Both the position numbers and the translations under genes were made by a program. A model generated the notes under the pieces. It did not search any database. It had not been told where the DNA came from and saw only the letters and a list, made by a program, of their open reading frames with translations. Positions 6,579 to 12,192 of a stretch of 12,192 nt of DNA are shown here, piece by piece. The stretch comes from Fidelibacterota bacterium UBA6817 (GTDB lineage: Bacteria > Fidelibacterota > Fidelibacteria > Fidelibacterales > Fidelibacteraceae): contig DKER01000053.1 in NCBI GenBank assembly GCA_002452555.1, positions 2,690-14,881 of the forward strand. Reading direction: 5' to 3'. The stretch's first letter is position 1. Every line of letters starts with the position of its first letter.

Positions 6579-9287
6579 ATGCCAAAAAAACGTCTTTTTC
6601 TCGTAGATGGAATGGCCGTTGCCTACAGAGCCCATTTCGCCTTCATCAGAAATCCCTTACTTACCAGCGATGGACACCATGTTAGCGCAGCATACGGATT
6701 TATTAAATCTATTCTAAAACTTATCAATGACGAACATCCCGACTATCTGGCTGTTGTATTTGATGCAAAGGAAAAGACGTTCCGACATGAAAAATATCCG
6801 GAATACAAGGCAACACGGGAAAAAATGCCATTTGAGATGCGTCCGCAAATTCCCTGGATTTACGATCTCCTGGAATCGATGAATATCCCTGCTTTAACGA
6901 TCCCCGGTTTTGAAGCAGATGATATTATCGGAACACTGGCAAAAAAAGTTCCTCACAATGATATTGATTGTTTTCTTGTATCAGGAGATAAGGATTTTAT
7001 GCAGCTGGTGAATGAGCATACTTTTTTATATTCTCCTGCTGTCGGTTCCAAAGAATTGATAATTTATGATGCAGATGAAGTAAAAAAGAAATGGGGCGTA
7101 AACCCTGATCAAATTGTTGATCTTTTGGCTTTAATGGGGGATTCATCAGACAATGTTCCGGGCATTCCCGGTATCGGCGAAAAATCTGCAGTTAAACTGT
7201 TGCAGACATACGGCTCATTGGAAGAGGTTATTGCCAATGCTGAAAAAGAAAATAATGCGCGTATCCGAAATAGTCTTACAGAAAATAAAGAATCCGGGTA
7301 CCTGAGCCGCGAGCTGGTAACGATTAAAACCGATGTGCCGGTTGAACCGGATCTTGATGCCTTCAAATATTCGGACTTTAATAAAGAAGCCCTGAAAAAG
7401 AATCTGGAAAAACTGGAATTCTACGGGCTTATAAATGAGCTTCAGTTGAGAGATTCCCATCAGGATATCAAACAGAATTATTCTATTGTTGATACCCAAT
7501 CAAAACTCAAAGAACTGGTTAAAGCATTGTGGGAACAGAACGCTTTTGCCTTTGATACGGAAACGGATCATATTGATGCAAACAGGGCCGGTTTGGTGGG
7601 ACTCTCTTTTTGTTTTAAAAATGGGTGTGCTTTTTATATCCCGGTTAAATTTCTTAATAAAGAGAAGGAACTGTTTGGTGAGAAAGATGATTTAGACACC
7701 ATTCTTTTCAATCTAAAACCAATTCTGGAAAACGGAGCCATTTTAAAAATCGGACACAATATCAAATATGATATGTTGGTTCTAAAAAAATACGGGATTG
7801 AAGTCAGCGGACCTTTTTTTGATACAATGATCGCAGAATACTTGCTCAACCCTGATATGAATTCCTATAAACTGGACAATCTGGCATTACGCTATCTTAA
7901 TTATCGCATGCAGCCGATTGAAGATCTCATCGGTGAAAGAAAGAGTCAGCAAATTACCATGGATAAGGTCCCTCTGGATAAAGCCGGTTTTTATGCTGCC
8001 GAAGATGCAGATATGACGTGGATGCTTTATGAAATCCTAAAAGACAAAATCGTTGAAGAAAAACTGATGAAAGTCTTTGATGAAATAGAAATACCCCTGA
8101 TTCCCGTACTGGCTCGGATGGAAGACCACGGAGTCTATGTTGATGTAAGTTTTCTGGACGTGATGAAAGGTGACGTAAATAAGGAATTGCTGAGAATAAC
8201 AGATAAAATTTATTCAATTGCCGGAGAAACATTTAATATCAATTCAACCAAACAATTGGGATACATTCTGTTTGAAAAACTAAAATACCCTGTTGTAAAA
8301 AAAACCAAAACCGGTTATTCAACGGATGTAACCGTATTGGAAATGTTGAAAAAAGATTATCCGTTAGCCGCCATACTTCTTGAGTACCGGACATTATCAA
8401 AGTTGCAATCCACCTATATTGAAGCCTTGCCGTATCAGGTTAACAGCCGTACTGGACGGATTCATACATCGTTCAACCAAACCGTTGCGGCAACCGGTCG
8501 CCTGAGCAGTACAGATCCAAACTTCCAGAATATTCCAATACGCACAGAATTAGGCAGAAAAATCCGCAAGGCTTTTGTTGCCGGTGAAAAGGGATGGAAA
8601 ATTTTAGCAGCAGATTACAGTCAGATTGAACTCAGGATCATGGCTCATTTATCCGGTGATAAAAACCTTATGGACGCTTTTTTAAATGAAAGGGATGTTC
8701 ATGCACATACAGCGTCTCTGGTATTTGGAGTTCCGGTTGATGACGTTACCGCTGATATGCGCCGAACCGCCAAGGTTGTGAATTTCGGTATTATGTACGG
8801 TGCCGGTGCTTTCAGGATATCAAACGAACTGGATATGACCAGGCAGGATGCTGCAGCAATAATTACTGCATATTTTGACCAGTACAACGGTGTAAAAAAT
8901 TATATTGAGTCACTGAAAGACGAGGCTCGAAAGACGGGTGTTGTCCGTACACTTTTAGGCCGATACAGACAGGTTCAGGATATTGGCAGCGATAACAGAA
9001 ATCTCAGAGAAGCAGCTGAAAGAATGGCTGTCAATATGCCGGTACAAGGTTCTGCGGCTGATTTAATCAAGCTTGCCATGATAAATATTGATTCAAAAAT
9101 GCTCGAAAAAAACATGAAATCTAAAATGATTTTACAGGTTCATGATGAACTGGTCTTTGAAGCTGCGCCGGATGAAGTTGATGAACTTGCCATCATTGTG
9201 AAACATGAAATGGAAACAGCTATGTCATTGAATGTTCCGCTTAAAGTGGACATCGGAATAGGAGACAGTTGGTTTGAAGCTCATTAA
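6579..9287 (+). CDS. polA: DNA polymerase I, with 5' nuclease and intact proofreading domain
   Basis: Family A polymerase that fills gaps, removes Okazaki RNA primers and acts in excision repair. At 902 residues it is typical full length. The 5'-3' nuclease domain (about 1-290) shows FLVDG (D10), EADD (112-115), SGDKDF (135-140), GDSSDN (187-192) and the helix-hairpin-helix NVPGIPGIGEK (192-202). The 3'-5' exonuclease (about 300-490) keeps its metal ligands: FDTET (325-329), GHNIKYD (392-398) and YAAEDAD (472-478), so proofreading should be active. The polymerase domain carries motif A DYSQIELR (679-686), motif B RRTAKVVNFGIMYG (728-741, with F736 at the dideoxy-discrimination position) and motif C QVHDEL (853-858). 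The start follows AAAGGG (6563-6568) ten bases upstream. The gene ends inside the start of nadB, overlapping it by 14 bp. Confidence 0.97.
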   Translation: MPKKRLFLVDGMAVAYRAHFAFIRNPLLTSDGHHVSAAYGFIKSILKLINDEHPDYLAVVFDAKEKTFRHEKYPEYKATREKMPFEMRPQIPWIYDLLESMNIPALTIPGFEADDIIGTLAKKVPHNDIDCFLVSGDKDFMQLVNEHTFLYSPAVGSKELIIYDADEVKKKWGVNPDQIVDLLALMGDSSDNVPGIPGIGEKSAVKLLQTYGSLEEVIANAEKENNARIRNSLTENKESGYLSRELVTIKTDVPVEPDLDAFKYSDFNKEALKKNLEKLEFYGLINELQLRDSHQDIKQNYSIVDTQSKLKELVKALWEQNAFAFDTETDHIDANRAGLVGLSFCFKNGCAFYIPVKFLNKEKELFGEKDDLDTILFNLKPILENGAILKIGHNIKYDMLVLKKYGIEVSGPFFDTMIAEYLLNPDMNSYKLDNLALRYLNYRMQPIEDLIGERKSQQITMDKVPLDKAGFYAAEDADMTWMLYEILKDKIVEEKLMKVFDEIEIPLIPVLARMEDHGVYVDVSFLDVMKGDVNKELLRITDKIYSIAGETFNINSTKQLGYILFEKLKYPVVKKTKTGYSTDVTVLEMLKKDYPLAAILLEYRTLSKLQSTYIEALPYQVNSRTGRIHTSFNQTVAATGRLSSTDPNFQNIPIRTELGRKIRKAFVAGEKGWKILAADYSQIELRIMAHLSGDKNLMDAFLNERDVHAHTASLVFGVPVDDVTADMRRTAKVVNFGIMYGAGAFRISNELDMTRQDAAAIITAYFDQYNGVKNYIESLKDEARKTGVVRTLLGRYRQVQDIGSDNRNLREAAERMAVNMPVQGSAADLIKLAMINIDSKMLEKNMKSKMILQVHDELVFEAAPDEVDELAIIVKHEMETAMSLNVPLKVDIGIGDSWFEAH
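9260..9264 (+). promoter_or_regulatory. Shine-Dalgarno for nadB inside polA, supporting a TTG start
   Basis: AGGAG lies nine bases before the TTG at 9274 within the last polA codons. No ATG in the nadB frame lies near the family's N-terminus, so this site decides the start. Confidence 0.65.
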
Positions 9288-10860
9288 TTCAGATTATCTT
9301 GTAATCGGCAGTGGAATTGCCGGACTGACATTTGCATTAAAAGTTGCTGATTACGGATCGGTAACGATTCTGACAAAAAAAACGGCAATGGAAAGCAATA
9401 CTCAATATGCACAGGGAGGAATTGCCGCTGTTTTTTCCGATGATGATCATTTTGAACTCCATGAAAAAGATACGCTGATAGCCGGTGCCGATTTATGCCA
9501 TAAAGATTCAGTGAAAATATTGGTTGAAGAAGGTCCTGAAAGGATAAATGATCTTTTGAACTGGGGTGTGAATTTTACGCGGGATGAAGCAAAAAATCTG
9601 GATCTTGTAAGGGAAGGCGGACACAGAGTCAAACGAATTCTGCATGCAGCTGATATGACCGGAGATGAAATCGAAAAAACACTTCTAAAACGTATTAATG
9701 AAAATCCCAATATTCGTTTATTGGAAAACTATACAGCGATTGATCTGATAACCGAACACCAGGTTTTGGGAAACCTTCAGTATGCATTCAATATTTGTTT
9801 TGGCGTTTACGCTCTTAATAACACTACGGGTGATGTTGAAGCCTTTCGTGCAGCTTATACTCTGCTTGCCGGCGGCGGTGCTTCAAGGGTTTACCTTCAT
9901 ACAACCAATCCGGAAATTTCAACAGGGGACGGCATTGCTATGGCATACCGGGCCGGAGCTAAAATTTCCAATATGGAATTTATTCAGTTTCATCCCACGG
10001 CTTTGTATCATCCGGACCATGCCCCATTCCTTATATCTGAAGCCCTTCGTGGTTTTGGCGGAATCTTAAGGAACCGGGACGGGAAACGGTTTATGGAAGA
10101 TTACGACACGAATCTTGAATTGGCTCCCCGGGATATTGTAGCACGGGCTATTGACAATGAAATGAAAAAAAACGGTGATAAATGTGTTTATCTCGATATG
10201 ACACACCTTTCTCCCCATGATGTAAAAAAACGTTTTCCAAATATTTTCAAACATTGCAAAGAATTCCTTGATATTGATATAACAAAGGATTGGATCCCGG
10301 TTGTTCCTGCTGCTCATTATATCTGCGGCGGCATCATGACAAATCTGAACGGACAGACCTCAATGCACCGTCTTCTTGCCAGCGGAGAAAATGCTCATAC
10401 AGGTGTTCATGGAGCCAATCGTCTGGCTAGTAATAGTTTGCTTGAGGCCATGGTCTTCAGTCATCGTGCAGCTCAAAAAGCAATTCAGAATAATCCCATG
10501 AGTTTTGATGTTATCATACCGGATTGGGATGATTCGGGAGTCGATAATTCTGAAGAATGGGGCTTAATACGCCATAATCGGCTGGAAATACAGACTATAA
10601 TGTGGGATTATGTGGGTATTATTCGATCTAAGAACCATCTTCAACGAGCGATCAGACGCATACATTTGCTTTTTGATGAGATTGAAGATTATTACAAACG
10701 GACACATGTCAGCAAGGATTTGCTGGAATTACGGAATATGACCACCATTGCATATCTGATCGCACGATCAGCTTTGAGCAGAGAAGAAAGCAGAGGACTT
10801 CATTACCGAACCGATTTCCCCCAAAAAGTCGATAAATTTCAAAAAGACACAGTCATTTAA
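9274..10860 (+). CDS. nadB: L-aspartate oxidase
   Basis: FAD enzyme that oxidises L-aspartate to iminoaspartate, the first step of de novo NAD synthesis. It passes electrons to oxygen or, without air, fumarate. The product feeds quinolinate synthase (NadA), which is not in this window. The 528 residues compare with about 540 in E. coli. The FAD dinucleotide motif VIGSGIAGLT is at 10-19, and QYAQGGIAA (44-52) follows. Active-site positions visible are REGGH (E114), QFHPTALYHP (H240), APRDIVARAI (R286), VPAAHYICGG (H348) and HGANRLASNSLLE (R383). The E114-type residue and REGGH context distinguish aspartate oxidase from succinate dehydrogenase flavoprotein, and the C-terminal SALSREESRGLHYR (499-512) is shared by both. 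The TTG start overlaps polA by 14 bp behind a good AGGAG, so translation is probably coupled to polA. The gene looks intact. The usual nadA and nadC partners are missing from the neighbourhood. Confidence 0.95.
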   Translation: MKLINSDYLVIGSGIAGLTFALKVADYGSVTILTKKTAMESNTQYAQGGIAAVFSDDDHFELHEKDTLIAGADLCHKDSVKILVEEGPERINDLLNWGVNFTRDEAKNLDLVREGGHRVKRILHAADMTGDEIEKTLLKRINENPNIRLLENYTAIDLITEHQVLGNLQYAFNICFGVYALNNTTGDVEAFRAAYTLLAGGGASRVYLHTTNPEISTGDGIAMAYRAGAKISNMEFIQFHPTALYHPDHAPFLISEALRGFGGILRNRDGKRFMEDYDTNLELAPRDIVARAIDNEMKKNGDKCVYLDMTHLSPHDVKKRFPNIFKHCKEFLDIDITKDWIPVVPAAHYICGGIMTNLNGQTSMHRLLASGENAHTGVHGANRLASNSLLEAMVFSHRAAQKAIQNNPMSFDVIIPDWDDSGVDNSEEWGLIRHNRLEIQTIMWDYVGIIRSKNHLQRAIRRIHLLFDEIEDYYKRTHVSKDLLELRNMTTIAYLIARSALSREESRGLHYRTDFPQKVDKFQKDTVI

Positions 10861-10904
10861 TCTGTGATTCCCGGTTTATTGTTCTTTAGTTAAAATTTGT
10901 AACA

Positions 10905-10910
10905 TATAAT
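10905..10910 (+). promoter_or_regulatory. Candidate promoter -10 box for the YceI-like gene
   Basis: A perfect TATAAT lies 42 bp before the ATG at 10953, in the 92-bp gap after nadB. The -35 region is poor (TTCTTT at 10882-10887 at 17 bp spacing). The clean gap and good -10 suggest that yceI is transcribed on its own. I see no convincing terminator after nadB in the gap. Confidence 0.35.
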
Positions 10911-10952
10911 GCGATCTTAAATCAAATTAATGATGAAAAAAAGGATGCATAT

Positions 10953-11507
10953 ATGAAAAAATTAATGATAACAATGTTGATCGTATTAAGCCTGGTTAAT
11001 TTTATTCAGGCTATGGACTTTAAATTAAATGAGTCTGACGGAGCTGTAACTGGGACAGGCGGAACACCAACGCATGATTTTCCAATAAAGATTAGCGAAT
11101 TCAATGTGACGATATCCGAAATTCAACCCGGCGGTTACAGGACAATTGAAGTCATAATCCCCGTGGAAAAGATTACCACTGAAAACAGCAGACGTGATGA
11201 CCATATGTTTACAGACGTTTTGCTGAAGGACAAATATCCGGAAATCCATTATGTGGCAACCACTGATTTTATTTATCCGAATGAGGGTGAGTTTGTGTTG
11301 CAGGGTGTTCTGAAAATTCATGATGTTGAAAGAAAACTGGATATTCAGGGTACTATCAGCCGGGAGTCTCAATCATGGGTTGCCAAAGCTGATTTCAGTA
11401 TACTTTTATCTGATTTCAGTTTGTCCCGTCCCGGTTTCGGACCCATGAAAGTGAAGGATCAGGTAGATATGTCTGTCTATTTGAAAACAGACCTTCCGGT
11501 AGAATAA
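10953..11507 (+). CDS. Secreted YceI-family protein
   Basis: A 184-residue exported protein with the YceI fold, a lipocalin-like beta barrel that in known members binds long isoprenoid or amide lipids in the periplasm. Residues 1-20 form a signal peptide (KK, then hydrophobic LMITMLIVLSLVNF, ending IQA). Family features in order are GTPTHDFP (37-44), the second-strand region ending in SRRDDHMF (79-86), KYPEIHY (94-100), the GVLKIHDVERKLDI block (118-131), a DFSILLSDF stretch (147-155) in place of the 'ixRxdFgi' strand, and KVKDQVDMSVYL (166-177). Length is normal for the family. The start has AAGGA seven bases upstream. The ligand cannot be told from sequence. The stop codon lies 3 bp from the end of the oppositely oriented small gene, so the two converge. 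Confidence 0.85.
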   Translation: MKKLMITMLIVLSLVNFIQAMDFKLNESDGAVTGTGGTPTHDFPIKISEFNVTISEIQPGGYRTIEVIIPVEKITTENSRRDDHMFTDVLLKDKYPEIHYVATTDFIYPNEGEFVLQGVLKIHDVERKLDIQGTISRESQSWVAKADFSILLSDFSLSRPGFGPMKVKDQVDMSVYLKTDLPVE

Positions 11508-11510
11508 TCC

Positions 11511-11834
11511 CTATTCTTCCAAATCCTCGTCCAGATAGCAGGCGGCAATTTCGTCAGAAATTTCTTTGAGTAACTGATAACGGAACATTTTATCATCTGA
11601 CGGATCGAGTTTTTCAATTTCAGCGGCGAATTCTTCCATAGTCATGTCAATATTATCTGTCAGTTCTTCCGGAAGCTTTACAAGGTATTCCATTTCAATT
11701 GAATAGAGAAATTGTATTAACGCCAGTTCATCTATCTCTTCTTCAATCATATCCCGGAATGAAGAACTCTTATTAAAACCCTGTTCCGGAAATATGTCAC
11801 CAAGCATACGAAGAATATAATCCAAAACTTTCAT
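11511..11834 (-). CDS. Small acidic acyl-carrier-protein-like protein lacking the carrier serine
   Basis: A 107-residue, very acidic protein (30 Asp/Glu against 9 Lys/Arg). I do not recognise an established gene. Its first 76 residues resemble the four-helix acyl carrier fold: helix I VLDYILRMLGDIF (3-15), SSFRDMI (24-30), then a DELALIQFLYSIEMEYLVKLPEE segment (35-57) matching 'DSLxxVELxxxLEexFxxxIPdE', and MTMEEFAAEIEKL (64-76) for the last helix. Where carrier proteins have the phosphopantetheine serine, this has Glu36 (DEL instead of DSL), so it could not carry an acyl chain in the usual way. A C-terminal acidic extension (77-107) is extra. A strong AAGGAG (11840-11845 on the complement) precedes the ATG. 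The gene diverges from the LeuC-like gene across 120 bp and converges on the YceI-like gene. The real-gene call is supported by the ribosome site and coherent helices. The fold call is tentative. Confidence 0.6.
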   Translation of the reverse strand: MKVLDYILRMLGDIFPEQGFNKSSSFRDMIEEEIDELALIQFLYSIEMEYLVKLPEELTDNIDMTMEEFAAEIEKLDPSDDKMFRYQLLKEISDEIAACYLDEDLEE

Positions 11835-11849
11835 TTCTGCTCCTTTTTT

Positions 11850-11868
11850 GACAGATTCTAAATCTGTC
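11850..11868. repeat. Perfect 8-bp inverted repeat upstream of the small acidic gene
   Basis: GACAGATT and AATCTGTC flank a three-base CTA spacer. It ends five bases before the minus-strand Shine-Dalgarno, separated from it by A residues. It is too poor in GC and lacks a following T-run on either strand to be a standard terminator. An operator for the divergent genes, or a hairpin in the leader of the minus-strand mRNA, is more likely. Confidence 0.6.
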
Positions 11869-11906
11869 TGTTATTAATTCCAACACTTTTTATCCAATAC
11901 CTTTAA

Positions 11907-11935
11907 TTGATTTAAGATTAAAATATCGGTATTTT
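11907..11935 (+). promoter_or_regulatory. Candidate promoter for the LeuC-like gene with overlapping dyad
   Basis: TTGATT (11907-11912) and TATTTT (11930-11935) are 17 bp apart, each four of six to consensus. The -10 overlaps a dyad AAAATA-TCGG-TATTTT (11920-11935). A repressor binding there could block transcription, but AT-rich dyads are common by chance. Confidence 0.3.
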
Positions 11936-11942
11936 CACATAT

Positions 11943-11950
11943 AAGGAGGT
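11943..11950 (+). promoter_or_regulatory. Strong ribosome binding site fixing the start at 11955
   Basis: AAGGAGGT is near perfect. The ATG at 11951 abuts it and its frame soon meets a stop, whereas the ATG at 11955 is at workable spacing and stays open to the window edge. Confidence 0.8.
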
Positions 11951-11954
11951 ATGA

Positions 11955-12192
11955 ATGGCACAAACTCTCATACAAAAAATATTATCGAGAAATACGGGGA
12001 ACACAATCGAGAATACCGGTGATCTGATACGCATACAGCCTGAATTGATCCTTACGTCAAACCTGAGTATTAACAGAATAATACAGAAGTTTCATCAAAG
12101 CGGTATGAAGACTATAGTCAACCCGGATAAATTAGTTATTGTCAATAATGCATCCCCGGTTGATTCGACTCACCAGACCCGGGACACGCAGC
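11955..12192 (+). CDS. Partial: N-terminus of an aconitase/isopropylmalate-dehydratase-like protein
   Basis: Only 79 residues are present; the gene runs off the right edge. The start MAQTLIQKILSR resembles the LeuC/homoaconitase N-terminus ('TiaeKILarhaG'), followed by GDLIRIQPELILTSN (22-36, for the 'GdiVxvxxDlvlxnD' strand) and NPDKLVIVNNASPVDSTHQT (56-75, for 'dpdKvvxvxDHxvP'). In that last block the Asp-His pair characteristic of aconitase-family active sites is replaced by Asn64-Asn65. LeuC forms isopropylmalate isomerase with LeuD, using a 4Fe-4S cluster whose cysteines would lie beyond this window. Whether this is a working dehydratase, a divergent paralogue or a pseudoenzyme cannot be decided from the fragment. 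Start chosen from the AAGGAGGT site. Confidence 0.55.
   Translation, partial: MAQTLIQKILSRNTGNTIENTGDLIRIQPELILTSNLSINRIIQKFHQSGMKTIVNPDKLVIVNNASPVDSTHQTRDTQ

Noticed and set aside
10848..10866. CACAG...CTGTG hairpin around the nadB stop as a terminator
   Set aside because: Five-base stem with a nine-base loop and no T-tract; not distinguishable from chance.
11025..11372. 115-residue minus-strand open frame opposite the YceI-like gene
   Set aside because: It lies antisense to a recognisable YceI protein with a signal peptide and its own ribosome site; its own translation shows no family features.
11501..11517. Inverted repeat AGAATA-ATCCC-TATTCT at the convergent stop codons, as a bidirectional terminator
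   Set aside because: The stem has only one G-C pair and no T-run follows on either strand; it is too weak to call.
1..12192. Defence system, prophage, insertion sequence or CRISPR array
   Set aside because: No transposase, integrase, Cas, toxin-antitoxin or phage motif is seen, and no direct-repeat array or target duplication was noticed.

Overview
The window reads as a stretch of chromosome from an AT-leaning (by eye about 40% GC), Gram-negative bacterium. Three things suggest the outer-membrane type: a heptose-phosphate kinase of lipopolysaccharide core synthesis, several exported proteins with signal peptides, and a periplasmic-type YceI protein. A GWxTD-domain protein next to a secreted beta-propeller protein is a combination I associate with the FCB group and its relatives (Marinimicrobia, Calditrichaeota, Gemmatimonadetes and similar). 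I favour a Marinimicrobia-like organism, but that is an inference from gene content and not a proven assignment.

Layout. Bases 1-141 hold an undecidable gene tail and the leader of gpmI. From 142 to 10860 all genes lie on the + strand and are tightly packed: gpmI (glycolytic phosphoglycerate mutase), a stand-alone heptose-7-phosphate kinase overlapping it, a secreted propeller protein, a secreted GWxTD protein overlapping that, a strongly degenerate homologue of isopropylmalate/isocitrate dehydrogenase, full-length DNA polymerase I, and L-aspartate oxidase (nadB) overlapping the polA end from a TTG start. Gaps are at most about 50 bp, so much of this may be co-transcribed. A 92-bp gap with a perfect TATAAT box leads to a secreted YceI-like protein. 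This converges on a small acidic minus-strand gene (11511-11834) that looks like an acyl carrier protein without its serine. A 120-bp divergent intergenic region with two inverted repeats separates it from a gene running off the right edge, which looks like the N-terminus of an aconitase/isopropylmalate dehydratase large subunit.

Functionally the central metabolism genes (gpmI, nadB), DNA repair (polA) and envelope genes (heptose kinase, propeller, GWxTD, YceI) form a housekeeping neighbourhood, not an obvious mobile or defence island. I see no tRNA, rRNA, CRISPR array or transposase. The most unusual content is a set of apparent pseudoenzymes: a LeuB/Icd-fold protein that has lost its catalytic lysine and two of three metal aspartates (5471-6529), a carrier-protein-like ORF with Glu where the phosphopantetheine serine should be (11511-11834), and a LeuC/aconitase-like N-terminus with Asn-Asn where Asp-His is expected (11955 onward). 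These readings come from motif comparison by eye and need structure or profile searches to confirm.
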